Assembly (NCBI GenBank): GCA_017445225.1
Contig: JAFSUN010000011.1
Location: 124,001-188,000, forward strand
DNA length: 64,000 bases
Source of the DNA: Erysipelotrichaceae bacterium
Lineage (GTDB): Bacteria; Bacillota_I; Bacilli_A; Erysipelotrichales; Erysipelotrichaceae
Reading direction: 5' to 3'
The position numbers were made by a program, and so were the translations under genes. Under the pieces are notes generated by a model. The model saw only the letters and a program-made list of their open reading frames with translations. It did no database searches and was not told where the DNA came from. Positions 50,395 through 59,531 of this stretch are shown one piece after another; the stretch's first letter is position 1; each line of letters opens with the position of its first letter.

Positions 50395-51423
50395 TCAGTT
50401 ATCCTCCGGAAGATTGCTGAGGCTGATGAATTTCTCCAGGGTTTCCAGAGCCTTTCCGGAATCGATGATCCTTTCAGCCAATCTGACGCCTTCTTTCAGG
50501 CTGCCGGCCTGGCCGCCGATGTACAGAGCCGCACCGGCATTCATGACAACAGCATTTCTCCGGGGACCTTTTTCACCGGAGAGAATGCTGCGGGTGATCC
50601 GGGCGTTTTCTTCCGGGTCACCGCCCTGTAGATCTTCCTTCCGGCATCTTTCAAAACCGAAATCCTCAGGAGCGATGGTGAAGGACTTAAACCAGCCATC
50701 CCGGATCTCACAGATCTTTGTCTCAGAAGAAGCACTGATCTCATCCAGCTTATCCAGGCCATAGACCACCATGCCCCTCTTAATACCCAGAGAAGCCAGT
50801 ACCTGGGCCAGCGGTTCCACCAGATAATCATCGTAGACACCCAACAACTGCATTGAAGGCCTTCCGGGGTTAGTCAGAGGGCCCAGAATGTTGAAAACGG
50901 TCCGGAACCCCAGTTCCTTACGGATCGCCCCGACGTATTTCATTGAAGTATGATACAGTTGGGCAAAGAAGAAGCACATTCCCACCTCTTCCAGCAGCTG
51001 ACGGCATTTGGCCGGTGACTGGCTGATGTTAACCCCCAGCGCTTCCAGGCAGTCAGCCGTTCCGCTTTTGCTGGAGGCCGCCCGGTTGCCGTGCTTGGCC
51101 ACTTTCAGGCCGCCGGCCGCCGCAATGATGGCGGCGGTGGTCGAAATGTTGAAACTCTGGGAGTTATCACCTCCGGTTCCTACGATGTCGATGATGTCCA
51201 TTCCGGTTTCCACCCGGGTGGCGTGATCCCGCATGGCAGCGGCACAGCCGATGATCTCATCAATGGTCTCGCTGCGCGCACTCTTGGTGGACAGGGCCGC
51301 CAGGAAGGCCGCATTCTGCGTCGCTGTTGTTTCCCCGTTCATGATCTCATTGATGACGGCATAAGCTTCATCATAGCTGAGATCACCCTTGTTTACGATC
51401 TTTACTATCGCTTCCTTAATCAT
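50395..51423 (-). CDS. trpD: anthranilate phosphoribosyltransferase
   Basis: 342 residues with [17 protein letters not shown] (PRPP-binding), [21 protein letters not shown] and the metal site region. It transfers phosphoribose to anthranilate. First gene of the operon, directly after the T-box leader. No trpE or trpG is present before it, although trpEG normally head such operons. Confidence 0.95.
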   Translation of the reverse strand: MIKEAIVKIVNKGDLSYDEAYAVINEIMNGETTATQNAAFLAALSTKSARSETIDEIIGCAAAMRDHATRVETGMDIIDIVGTGGDNSQSFNISTTAAIIAAAGGLKVAKHGNRAASSKSGTADCLEALGVNISQSPAKCRQLLEEVGMCFFFAQLYHTSMKYVGAIRKELGFRTVFNILGPLTNPGRPSMQLLGVYDDYLVEPLAQVLASLGIKRGMVVYGLDKLDEISASSETKICEIRDGWFKSFTIAPEDFGFERCRKEDLQGGDPEENARITRSILSGEKGPRRNAVVMNAGAALYIGGQAGSLKEGVRLAERIIDSGKALETLEKFISLSNLPEDN

Positions 51424-51469
51424 GTCAAACTCTCCTTTTCTGCGCTGGCTTTCTGTCGGAGAAACAAAA

Positions 51470-51742
51470 CGTCCCTGACAGAAAAATCTCTGTCAAGGAC
51501 GAATAATACACTATCCGCGGTGCCACCTTGATTCACGGTTCCCCGTGCGCTTAGCAGGATACCAGCATATCCCCGGCAAATGACGTCTGCCTGCAACGTC
51601 GCAGAATACTCGGCTTTTCAGCCTTTGACTGCGCCCTCCGCGGTCCATTTGACAACCTGTTTCCTGCCTGACTCTCACCTGCTCAGACTCTCTGTAGGGG
51701 CATGACTGCCTTTATCTCCGCTTCATCGGTTTATCTTTAATT
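51470..51742 (-). ncRNA. T-box leader (tryptophan-specific) of the trp operon
   Basis: On the minus strand AAGGTGGCACCGCGG at 51528-51514 is the conserved T-box sequence. Upstream lies a long structured stem I, in which UGG at 51647-51645 is the likely specifier codon (Trp). Downstream the antiterminator can give way to a terminator stem at about 51470-51502 (GTCC TTGACAGA facing TCTGTCA GGGAC) followed by GTTTTGTTT. Uncharged tRNA-Trp would prevent termination and switch the operon on. The specifier assignment is by inspection only. Confidence 0.9.
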
Positions 51743-51748
51743 TGTGTC

Positions 51749-51778
51749 ATTATAACAACCGCCCTTTTGCGGTGTCAA
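51749..51778 (-). promoter_or_regulatory. strong sigma-A promoter of the trp operon
   Basis: On the minus strand consensus TTGACA (51778-51773) and consensus TATAAT (51754-51749) with 18-base spacing and a TGn extension. The predicted start near 51742 gives the T-box leader. The gap 51424-51790 is filled by this promoter and the leader. Confidence 0.9.
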
Positions 51779-51790
51779 CTGATATGATTC

Positions 51791-52195
51791 CTAATTGATC
51801 TTCATAAATCCGCACAGACCCAGTTCCCCGAAATTCCGAAAACCCAGTGATGCATAGAAAGCCCTGGTTTCCGGGGTATCGTCAGTCACCAGCAGTACCT
51901 GCCTGACGCTCTGATATCGTTCCAGAGCAGCCTTTACCAGCTTACTCCCGATGCCCTGACGCTGATGGCACGGGGAAACCAGCACATCCTGCAGGATCAC
52001 CGTATTGATGCCGTCACCAATGATGCGGCAAAGACCCAGCAGTTCGTCATCCTGATAAGCCGCCAATACCAGCAAGGAATTCGAAAAGCTTTCTTTTAAG
52101 GCTGCCATGTCGGCAACGTAAAGCTGCCAGCCGACTGACTGGTAGAGTTCTCTGATCTCTTCTTCCCTGAATTCTGCGTATTCTCTGATTTCCAT
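51791..52195 (-). CDS. GNAT-family N-acetyltransferase
   Basis: 134 residues forming a complete small GNAT domain: LLGLCRIIGDG, LQDVLVSPCHQRQGIGSKLV (acetyl-CoA loop) and RAFYASLGFRNF. The acceptor is unknown. It lies on the same strand as the trp operon but upstream of its promoter, so it is separately transcribed. Confidence 0.82.
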   Translation of the reverse strand: MEIREYAEFREEEIRELYQSVGWQLYVADMAALKESFSNSLLVLAAYQDDELLGLCRIIGDGINTVILQDVLVSPCHQRQGIGSKLVKAALERYQSVRQVLLVTDDTPETRAFYASLGFRNFGELGLCGFMKIN

Positions 52196-52272
52196 ATTGC
52201 TATTCCGTGTCTGTTAAGTTCAATTTATTATATTTTAGTCGGTTAGTCAACCGGCAGGCTTCCCTGGCAATC

Positions 52273-52337
52273 TTGATGTTTACGGCCCGCCGTGGTATAT
52301 TTTTGTCAGCAGTCCTTTTCCCGGATTTCGGGAAAAG
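52273..52337 (+). promoter_or_regulatory. promoter and 5' stem-loop of the metallophosphoesterase gene
   Basis: TTGATG (52273-52278) and TATATT (52296-52301) are 17 bases apart. Starting a few bases after the predicted start, CTTTTCCCG and CGGGAAAAG form a perfect 9-bp hairpin (52315-52337) that ends just before the GGGAGG ribosome site. Such a 5' hairpin often protects an mRNA from decay. Confidence 0.55.
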
Positions 52338-52351
52338 CGGGAGGAAAAGTG

Positions 52352-53032
52352 ATGAAGATTCTGGCGGTTGCCGATGTGGAATGTCCTGCTCTGTGGGAGC
52401 ATTACGTTCGCGGACGGCTCGATGACTATGACCTCATCCTAGGCTGTGGTGACCTGAAAGCCGCTTATCTGACCTTTCTGGTGACCATGAGCCATGCCAG
52501 GCTTTTATATGTTCCCGGTAATCACGACGTTACCTATCCAACATATCCCCCGGAGGGCTGTGAAGACATCGACTGTCAGCTCGTCAGCTACAACGGCGTC
52601 CGCATCCTGGGATTGGGCGGCTGCCTGTGGTATCACGAAGGCCCCTACCAGATCACTGAAAAGCAGATGAAGCGCCGCATCAGCAAATTGCGCCGCGCTC
52701 TCAAGAAAGCCGGCGGTGTTGACATCGTGATCACCCATTCACCCCCGAGAGGCTTGGGTGACATGGATCACCCCGCTCATAAGGGCTTTGAATGTTTCCG
52801 GGAACTGATCGATCAGTATCATCCAAAGTACTTCATTCACGGTCATACCCATCTGAACTATGACATCACCCTGCCCCGCAGCCTTACCCATGGCGAGACC
52901 CAGGTCATCAACGCCTATGAGCGTCATGAACTGGACTATCCGGTGGAATGCGACCGTTCAGCGGAGCTGATCTGGTTTACGAAGCATCATGAGGACAGTG
53001 AGATGCTGGACTTCTTCCGCATCAGGCAGTAA
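52352..53032 (+). CDS. calcineurin-like metallophosphoesterase, YfcE-like
   Basis: 226 residues. Metal motifs ILGCGDL, VPGNHD, VITHSPP and IHGHTHLNY are in normal order. The first DxH motif is unusual: ADVECPA has Asp then Glu where His is expected, so one metal ligand differs. Substrate unknown. The start at 52352 has GGGAGG at good distance; the frame to 52292 has no ribosome site and would start inside the promoter. Confidence 0.82.
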   Translation: MKILAVADVECPALWEHYVRGRLDDYDLILGCGDLKAAYLTFLVTMSHARLLYVPGNHDVTYPTYPPEGCEDIDCQLVSYNGVRILGLGGCLWYHEGPYQITEKQMKRRISKLRRALKKAGGVDIVITHSPPRGLGDMDHPAHKGFECFRELIDQYHPKYFIHGHTHLNYDITLPRSLTHGETQVINAYERHELDYPVECDRSAELIWFTKHHEDSEMLDFFRIRQ

Positions 53033-53047
53033 TAATCAAACAGCAGA

Positions 53048-53077
53048 AAAGCCATCCGATGATGGCTTTCGTTTTTT
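53048..53077. terminator. terminator between metallophosphoesterase and mscS genes
   Basis: Stem AAAGCCATC / GATGGCTTT, loop CGAT, then CGTTTTTT on the plus strand and TTTTC on the minus strand, serving both convergent genes. Confidence 0.85.
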
Positions 53078-53093
53078 ATCTTGGCTTAAGATA

Positions 53094-53894
53094 TCAGTTC
53101 TGCTTGATGTGAACATCCATCTGCTGATAAGGAACTCTGATGCCGGCGGCATCCAAAGCCCGCTTGCCGTGTTCGAGCATGTAGTAATAGACATTGCCCC
53201 AGTCATCCGCATTGGCCCAGGCTCTGACCAGGACCTCGACGCCGGTTTCCGTGCATTTGGTGATCAGTACCCACGGTGAAGGATCGGCGAGGACCTTTTC
53301 GCCCTTTCTGGCCATGTCCAGCAGTACTTCCCGGACCTGGTCGATGTCGCTGTCGTAACTGACCGTGAAGGAAACCTCGATGCGGGAAGTGCCTTCTCTG
53401 GAATAGTTGACGATGGCGGTATTGGTAAGGTTGCTGTTGGGCAGGGAGATCAGTGAATTGTCCAGAGTCTTGATCTCGGTATAGAAGGCCCCGATGGTCT
53501 TGACAATGCCGGTGTAGGAACCGATCTTGACGTATTCACCGATCTTGATCGGATGCAGGATCAGCAATGTCAGGCCGCCGACCAGATTGCCCAGGGCGCC
53601 CTGCATGCCTAAGCTGATGGCTACGCCGGCTGAAGCAAACAGAGTGATGATCGAGGTGAGCGGAATGCCGATGACATTGGCCGCTGACAGCACGACGATC
53701 ACGCCGAGGAGCAGTTTCACGGCATTGGTGAAGAACGACTGCAAAGAAGGATCCATTTTGGAGAAGATCTTCTTATGACGCAGGTATTTCATGAGCCAGT
53801 GGATCAGGAAGAACCCGACAACGAGGATGATGATGCCCATCAGCAGGTTGATTCCGGCTGTAGTTAAAAATGTTTTCAGCTTTTCAATATCCAT
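53094..53894 (-). CDS. mscS: small-conductance mechanosensitive channel MscS
   Basis: 266 residues with three N-terminal membrane helices and the pore helix segment GVAISLGMQGALGNLVGGL, the MscS signature. The beta domain (LPNSNLTNTAIVNYSREG) follows. It opens under hypo-osmotic shock to release solutes. Monocistronic, with a GGAGGAAT site. Confidence 0.93.
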   Translation of the reverse strand: MDIEKLKTFLTTAGINLLMGIIILVVGFFLIHWLMKYLRHKKIFSKMDPSLQSFFTNAVKLLLGVIVVLSAANVIGIPLTSIITLFASAGVAISLGMQGALGNLVGGLTLLILHPIKIGEYVKIGSYTGIVKTIGAFYTEIKTLDNSLISLPNSNLTNTAIVNYSREGTSRIEVSFTVSYDSDIDQVREVLLDMARKGEKVLADPSPWVLITKCTETGVEVLVRAWANADDWGNVYYYMLEHGKRALDAAGIRVPYQQMDVHIKQN

Positions 53895-53981
53895 TATTTA
53901 TTCCTCCACAGAAATATCTGTTCTGTTTTTATTATCTTTTATCCCCCCGGGCACTGTCAATAATAGTGATATTTGCCTCGG

Positions 53982-54959
53982 TTATTCCCACTCAATGGTA
54001 CCGGTCGGCTTCGGTGTCAGGTCATAGAGTACTCTGTTGACACCCTTCACCTCATGGGTGATCCGGTCGGTGATGTGCTGCAGCAGCGAGAACGGTACGT
54101 CTTCAACGGTGGCGGTAACCGCATCCCGGGTGTTGACGGCCCGGATGACGACCGGCCATTCATCAGTTCTCAAACCGTCTCTGATGCCGGTTGATCTGAT
54201 GTCCGGTACGATGGTGAAATACTGCCATACCTTGCCCTGTAAGCCGTTCTTGGCGAATTCCTCTCTTAAGATGGCATCGCTTTCGCGGACGGCCTCCAGG
54301 CGGTCACGGGTAATGGCACCGACGCATCTGACGCCTAAGCCCGGTCCCGGGAACGGCTGACGGAATACCATGTTGTCCGGTAGGCCGAGGGCCTTGCCGA
54401 CAACTCTTACTTCATCCTTATAAAGGAACTTGACCGGCTCGACCAGTTCAAACTGCAGGTCTTCCGGCAGACCGCCGACATTGTGGTGGGACTTTACCGG
54501 TCCGCTTTCCAGAATGTCAGGATAGATGGTGCCCTGAGCCAGGAATCTGATGTTATCAAGCTTTCTGGCCTCTTCTTCAAAGACTCTGATGAATTCGGCA
54601 CCGATGATCTTTCTCTTCTTTTCCGGATTGTCAACGCCGGCCAGCTTGTCAAGGAAGCGGTCAACGGCATCAACATAGATCAGATTGGCATCCATTTCGT
54701 GGCGGAATACCTGAATGACCTGTTCCGGTTCGCCTTTTCTGAGCAGACCATGGTTTACGTGTACGCATACCAGGTTCTTACCGATGGCCTTGATCAGTAA
54801 GGCAGCCACAACGGAGGAGTCTACGCCGCCTGATAAGGCCAGCAGCACCTTTCCGTCTCTGATCTGTTCTCTTAAGGCCTGGATCTGTTCCTCAATGAAT
54901 GCTTCAGCCTGCTTTAAAGTAACGATTCTTTCCAATGTTTCCGGTCTTCTGTTCTCCAT
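53982..54959 (-). CDS. guaA: GMP synthase, ATP-pyrophosphatase subunit only
   Basis: 325 residues corresponding to the C-terminal two thirds of ordinary GuaA. The PP-loop LSGGVDSS is at 42-49, and the GMP-synthase dimerisation domain includes RQPFPGPGLGVRC and VRAVNTRDAVTA up to the canonical end GTIEWE. The N-terminal glutamine amidotransferase domain is absent. Such a subunit must receive ammonia from a separate GuaA glutaminase, or use free ammonia. No glutaminase gene is adjacent. The leader upstream is 229 bases long and structured. Confidence 0.92.
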   Translation of the reverse strand: MENRRPETLERIVTLKQAEAFIEEQIQALREQIRDGKVLLALSGGVDSSVVAALLIKAIGKNLVCVHVNHGLLRKGEPEQVIQVFRHEMDANLIYVDAVDRFLDKLAGVDNPEKKRKIIGAEFIRVFEEEARKLDNIRFLAQGTIYPDILESGPVKSHHNVGGLPEDLQFELVEPVKFLYKDEVRVVGKALGLPDNMVFRQPFPGPGLGVRCVGAITRDRLEAVRESDAILREEFAKNGLQGKVWQYFTIVPDIRSTGIRDGLRTDEWPVVIRAVNTRDAVTATVEDVPFSLLQHITDRITHEVKGVNRVLYDLTPKPTGTIEWE

Positions 54960-55188
54960 AAGTTTATCCTTTCAAATATAAATATCCCCAAATCCCAACC
55001 CTGACAGGCAGTCAATGTCCGGTATTTACGATACCAGTTAACGATGCATGTGTACGCTGTCGGAGGCTGACGATGAAAAAATAAATATGCCTGCCTCTTC
55101 GGCCCCTCATGATCATAAGCTTTTTGTGGACTCATTCTCAGCCACAGAGATAACATTCGCCCTGTCTGCTACACCTTTTTTTGTTTGC
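54960..55188 (-). other. 229-base structured leader/intergenic region before guaA
   Basis: No gene is seen. Several hairpins are possible on the minus strand: TGTGG / CCACA, CTGGTAT / ATACCGG with a CGTA loop, and GGCC / GGC around GAAGA. Two GC-rich elements (TGCCTGTCAGGG and a CAGACAGGGCG) may pair. A terminator for the suf operon is expected but no clear one is visible. I could not match it to a known riboswitch class. Confidence 0.4.
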
Positions 55189-55641
55189 TTAAATCAGATC
55201 GACGGTCCAGTTGGTCTGCTGGATCATATTGTCAAGTTCTCTTAACTGCTTGCTCATCTTGTCAATGTCCTTCTGGAAGCTTCTGACATCGATGGTGCTT
55301 AAGACCTTGATCTCGGTTCTGGTTGCTCTGTGGGTGTTCATGCTGGCCTGATTGACGACATTCTTATAGACATCTATTTTCTTCTGCAGCATGTCTCTTT
55401 CAGCAATCATCTCGGTTAAGGTTTTTCCGTCAACCTTTACGGCACAGTTGGTCAGGTTGATCCTGGCGATCAGTTCCTGCAGCTGCTTGACTGAGGAATT
55501 GAATTCCCTGAACAGGTCCGACGGTTTCTCGTTGGGCTCTTCGCCTTCCTGAACGAGGGCGTTATTGACTAAACGGTTCCTTAACTGGTCAATGGTACGG
55601 TTAAGGTCGGCTCTGGCCTGTAATGCTTCTGCTAATTTCAT
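55189..55641 (-). CDS. DIP1984-family protein
   Basis: 150-residue, mostly helical protein matching the DIP1984 family of small conserved bacterial proteins (KLAEALQARADLNRTIDQLR at the start, then LLQ-type heptads and TEIKVLSTIDV). Function unknown. It begins one base after sufB ends, so it is part of the SUF transcript, which could mean a link with Fe-S assembly or only shared transcription. Confidence 0.8.
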   Translation of the reverse strand: MKLAEALQARADLNRTIDQLRNRLVNNALVQEGEEPNEKPSDLFREFNSSVKQLQELIARINLTNCAVKVDGKTLTEMIAERDMLQKKIDVYKNVVNQASMNTHRATRTEIKVLSTIDVRSFQKDIDKMSKQLRELDNMIQQTNWTVDLI

Positions 55642-55642
55642 G

Positions 55643-57055
55643 TTATCCGACAGCTCCTTCCATATCTATCTTCAATAACTGATTGAGTTCTACGGCATAT
55701 TCTACCGGTAATTCCTTGGTAAATGGCTCTAAGAAGCCCATGACGATCATCTGCATGGCCTGAGCCTGCGTCAAGCCCCGGCTCATCAGATAGAACAGCT
55801 GCTCATCTGAGATCTTGGATACCGTGGCTTCATGCTCCAGAACTGAGTTATCGTTCTGGACGATGTTGCTGGGAATGGTATCGCTCTTGGACTGAGGATC
55901 GATGATCAGCGTATCGCACTGGATCTTGGTATGGGCATTTTCCGCCTTTGGTCCCTGATAGACCCAGCCGCGGAAGTTGGCCGTACCGCCCAGACGGGCA
56001 ATCGACTTGGAGATGATCGAACTGGAGGTATTGGGAGCCAGATGGATCATCTTGGCACCGGTATCCTGGATCTGGGTCTTGCCGGCGACGGCGATGGTGA
56101 CGGTCATGCCCTTGGCCCCTTCTTCCGAGAGGATGCAGGCCGGATACTTCATGGTGATGTGAGAACCGATGTTGCCGTCGATCCACTCCATCAATCCGTT
56201 CTCCATGACCTTGGCCCGCTTGGTCGTCAGGTTCAGGACGTTGGTCGACCAGTTCTGGACCGTGGTATAACGGCATTTGGCATTCTTATGCACGAAGATC
56301 TCAACCACGGCGGCATGCAGGGAGTCCTTCTTGTAGATGGGAGCCGTGCAGCCTTCCACGTAATGGAGATTGGCGCCCTCATCGACGATGATCAGGGTCC
56401 TTTCAAACTGTCCCATCTGCTCGGTGTTGATGCGGAAATAGGACTGTAACGGCTTCTCCAGGGTCACTCCCGGGGGCACGTAGATGAAGGATCCGCCCGA
56501 GAAGACGGCGCTGTTAAGAGCCGCAAACTTGTTGTCGGTATAGGGAACGATGGTTCCCATGTATTTTCTGACGATGTCAGGGAAATACTTGATGGCACTG
56601 TCAGTATCCAGGAAGATGATGCCCTTGTCCTGGACTTCCTTCAGCATGTTATGGTAGACCGCTTCTGACTCATACTGGGTGGTAACGCCGGCCAGAAACT
56701 TCTGTTCGCTCTCCGGGATACCCAGACGGTCAAAGGTATTCTTGATGGTTTCCGGTACTTCTTCCCAGCTGCTGGCCTTCTTGTCCGCTGACTTGATGTA
56801 ATAGGTATAGTCATCAAAGTTCAGCGAACTCAGATCCGGTCCCCAGGCCTGCATCGGCATCTTTTCAAAGGCTTCAAAGGCCTTCAGGCGGTAATCCAGC
56901 ACCCAGTCCGGTTCTCCCTTGATGCGGGAAATGGTCTCAACGACTTCCCGGGAGATGCCTTTTCCGGTCGTAAACAGAGTGGTATTCTCATCGGCGAAAC
57001 CGTATTTATATTCGTCCTGAGTCTGGAACAGTTCCTTATTCCTTTCCTCAGTCAT
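55643..57055 (-). CDS. sufB: Fe-S cluster scaffold SufB
   Basis: 470 residues. SufB assembles Fe-S clusters with SufC and SufD. Typical segments are [51 protein letters not shown] and [16 protein letters not shown]. The longer open frame to 57193 is not conserved-looking; the ATG at 57055 gives the usual MTEERNKE start and overlaps sufU by eight bases. Confidence 0.95.
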   Translation of the reverse strand: MTEERNKELFQTQDEYKYGFADENTTLFTTGKGISREVVETISRIKGEPDWVLDYRLKAFEAFEKMPMQAWGPDLSSLNFDDYTYYIKSADKKASSWEEVPETIKNTFDRLGIPESEQKFLAGVTTQYESEAVYHNMLKEVQDKGIIFLDTDSAIKYFPDIVRKYMGTIVPYTDNKFAALNSAVFSGGSFIYVPPGVTLEKPLQSYFRINTEQMGQFERTLIIVDEGANLHYVEGCTAPIYKKDSLHAAVVEIFVHKNAKCRYTTVQNWSTNVLNLTTKRAKVMENGLMEWIDGNIGSHITMKYPACILSEEGAKGMTVTIAVAGKTQIQDTGAKMIHLAPNTSSSIISKSIARLGGTANFRGWVYQGPKAENAHTKIQCDTLIIDPQSKSDTIPSNIVQNDNSVLEHEATVSKISDEQLFYLMSRGLTQAQAMQMIVMGFLEPFTKELPVEYAVELNQLLKIDMEGAVG

Positions 57056-57497
57056 CTTTCTTCTCACTTTCTGCCAGCAGTTTTTCCAGTCCGTGCCAGC
57101 CGATGGTAGCGCACTTGATGCGGTTGGCCTGCTTGCTGACGCCGGCAAAGGCGACGGCTTCTTCCAGCAGATCCTCGTCATAGGGGTCGCCATTGATCAT
57201 GGCGAAATAGTTCTTCATGATCTCCCTGGCTTCCTCAACCGTCTTGTCTCTTACCAGTTCGGTCATTATCGAGGTGGAAGCGGTGGAAATGGTGCAGGCC
57301 ACGCCTTCGAAGTTGACATCCCTAACGATACCGTCTTCGATTTTGGCTTCAACCTGAATGTCATCGATGCAGGATTCGGAAGCCATGTGAGCACGCAGAT
57401 AGCCATGCCCATTCGTCAGAGCATGGTGGCGGGGATATTCATAGTGGTCCATGATGATCTCTCTTAAGACCATCGGATCCTTTAATAAATCAGCCAT
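57048..57497 (-). CDS. sufU: Fe-S assembly sulfurtransferase SufU
   Basis: 149-residue IscU-like SufU. Cysteines for zinc/sulfur transfer lie in [15 protein letters not shown] and RIKCATIGW. It takes persulfide from SufS. Located between sufS and sufB, the typical Gram-positive order, after a GGAGATGAG-type site. Confidence 0.93.
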   Translation of the reverse strand: MADLLKDPMVLREIIMDHYEYPRHHALTNGHGYLRAHMASESCIDDIQVEAKIEDGIVRDVNFEGVACTISTASTSIMTELVRDKTVEEAREIMKNYFAMINGDPYDEDLLEEAVAFAGVSKQANRIKCATIGWHGLEKLLAESEKKDD

Positions 57498-57510
57498 TTA
57501 TCTCATCTCC

Positions 57511-58743
57511 TTAGAAGAATACGCCTACACAGTTTTCCAGTGTGCAGGTCCTTAAGGCCCTGATCAGGGCATCAACATCAGCCTTGTCATTGTAGAAATA
57601 CATTGAGCATCTGATGGTATCGTTGGTTCCGATGACATCCACCAGCATCTTGGCACAGTGGTTGCCGCTTCTGACGGCGACACCCTGGCTGGCCAGGTAG
57701 CAGGCGGCGTCCTGGGAGAAAACGCCCTTGACGTTGATGGCCGCAATGGCAGAATCGCCATCGGGATTGTAGACCGTGACGTTATCCAGCTTGGCCAGTT
57801 CAGCAAACAGGTAATCTCTGAGCTCCTGTTCATGGCTTTCAATGTTGTCCATCCCCAGCTTCATCAGATACTGAATGGCGGCATCCAGGCCCAGAACGCC
57901 TTCGATGTTGGGAGTTCCGGCTTCAAACATGATCGGAGCTTCCTTCAGGATGACATTCTGCTTACTGTCGAAACGGGCATTGGCACCGCCGCCCAGCAGC
58001 ATGGGATCCATCTTTTCCAACAGTTCATATTTTCCATACAGAATACCGGTTCCGCCGGGACCGCACATCTTATGGCCGGAGAAGGCCAGGAAATCGCAGT
58101 CCATGTCCTTAACATCGGTCCTGGTATGAGGAACGGATTGGGCACCGTCGACCATGACCACGGCACCAACCTTGTGAGCCATTCTGCAGATCTCTCTGAC
58201 CGGTGTCTTGACACCGAGAACATTGGTTACGGCCGCAATGGCAACGATCCTGACACCTTCGTGGATGGCCTTTCGGAGATTCCATAAGGTCATCTTGCCG
58301 GTGGGTGTCAGTTCGATGTATTCGATCTTTGCTCCGGTTTCTTCAGCTACCCGGAACCAGGGCAGGGCATTGGAAGCATGTTCGGCTCTGGTGAGCAGGA
58401 TGACATCTCCTTCCTTCAGATTCTTTCTGGCATAGCCATAGGCCACGGTATTGAGCGCCGAGGTCGCGCCATAGGTAAACACCACTTCCCTTTCATCGCA
58501 GTTGATGAATTCAGCCACGGTCTTGCGGCAATGGTCATAGGCCTGATCAGCCTTGAAGGCGATCTCATAGTCTCCACGGTGAATGTTGGAATTGATGTTG
58601 TTGTAAAAGTAATTGACGGCATCGATGACCGGCTGCGGCTTGAAGGTCGTGGCACCGTTGTCCAGGTAAACCAGCGGCTTACCGTTCATGGTGATTCCCT
58701 GCAGCATCGGGAAATCCTTTTTTATCTCTGCGGTATTAAACAC
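57511..58743 (-). CDS. sufS: cysteine desulfurase SufS
   Basis: 410-residue PLP enzyme. The Schiff-base lysine is in FSGHKMCGPGGTG and the catalytic cysteine loop near the end is VRSGNHCAKM, as in group II desulfurases. It works with SufU. Its start codon touches the sufD stop. Confidence 0.95.
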   Translation of the reverse strand: MFNTAEIKKDFPMLQGITMNGKPLVYLDNGATTFKPQPVIDAVNYFYNNINSNIHRGDYEIAFKADQAYDHCRKTVAEFINCDEREVVFTYGATSALNTVAYGYARKNLKEGDVILLTRAEHASNALPWFRVAEETGAKIEYIELTPTGKMTLWNLRKAIHEGVRIVAIAAVTNVLGVKTPVREICRMAHKVGAVVMVDGAQSVPHTRTDVKDMDCDFLAFSGHKMCGPGGTGILYGKYELLEKMDPMLLGGGANARFDSKQNVILKEAPIMFEAGTPNIEGVLGLDAAIQYLMKLGMDNIESHEQELRDYLFAELAKLDNVTVYNPDGDSAIAAINVKGVFSQDAACYLASQGVAVRSGNHCAKMLVDVIGTNDTIRCSMYFYNDKADVDALIRALRTCTLENCVGVFF

Positions 58744-59531
58744 TAGGCCACCTTCATTTCTATCTCTTTTCTGAGCATTTCATTCAAGTCGGCATCGTCG
58801 ATGATCTCCGTTACCGGCAGCAGATAACCGACGATGATCAGTTTCAGGGCTTCATTGCGGCTCAGGCCTCTGGTCTGCATATAGAACAGCTGGCTTTCAT
58901 CCGGCTGTCCCAGGGAAGCGGCGTGGGATGCCTGAACATCGTTTTCATCAATGTAGAGGATCGGCAGGATCTTGCCTACCGCTGTCTTATCATTGGTCAG
59001 AATGCGGCTGGTCTGATGAGTGGAGGAGCGGAAACAGCCTCTTTCAATGGTGTTTCTGACCACTACTTCACACCTTCCGGTTCCCCTGACGACACCGTAG
59101 TTATTGACATGGGCTGTCGTGTTGGGGGCCTTGTGGTAGACATCCTGGCTGATCTGCTTGCGGCAGTCGGCCAGAATCGCCGTTCTGGTCGTCAGTTCCC
59201 CGCCCTGGCCCTGCAGAGTACTTACGGAAGACAGTTCCAGATCAAAGGGACTCAGCTGAACTTCTGCCAGCTGCAAACGGCTGTTGGTGTTCAGTTCATA
59301 GTTCTCCTGCAGGCTGACCTTTCCCTCGTTGTGATTTATCAGCAGTACCGTCAGGGAAGCGTCATCCTTCAGACAGGTATCGATCTGAACCTTGACATCC
59401 TGATGTCCTTCAACGGTCAGTACCACCTTGTACTCACCGCGCTCAGGAGCCACCAGTTTAAGAGAAAAGCTCTTTCCCTTATCGCTGTCCAGCTTCAGCC
59501 TGGCATTCTTTTCCAGTTGGATCTCATTCAT
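58743..59531 (-). CDS. sufD: Fe-S assembly protein SufD
   Basis: 262 residues, shorter than many SufD proteins (about 430), but with the SufB/D beta-helix core: EEGEYKV-like start strands, RTAILADCRKQISQDVYHKA, RSSTHQTSRILTNDKTAVGKILPILYIDENDVQASHAAS and a C-terminal RGLSRNEALKLIIVGYL. The histidine in ASHAAS is conserved in SufD. The N-terminal part is reduced, so this is a compact variant. It overlaps sufC by eight bases. Confidence 0.88.
   Translation of the reverse strand: MNEIQLEKNARLKLDSDKGKSFSLKLVAPERGEYKVVLTVEGHQDVKVQIDTCLKDDASLTVLLINHNEGKVSLQENYELNTNSRLQLAEVQLSPFDLELSSVSTLQGQGGELTTRTAILADCRKQISQDVYHKAPNTTAHVNNYGVVRGTGRCEVVVRNTIERGCFRSSTHQTSRILTNDKTAVGKILPILYIDENDVQASHAASLGQPDESQLFYMQTRGLSRNEALKLIIVGYLLPVTEIIDDADLNEMLRKEIEMKVA

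Noticed and set aside
54914-55156. 80-residue minus-strand open frame in the guaA leader
   Set aside because: It overlaps guaA in another frame and has no ribosome site or recognisable motif.
54960-55188. Assignment of the guaA leader to glycine, lysine or TPP riboswitch classes (it contains short words such as GGCTGAGA and CCGAAG)
   Set aside because: Only isolated words match; the conserved cores in correct order are missing, and the downstream gene does not fit those ligands.
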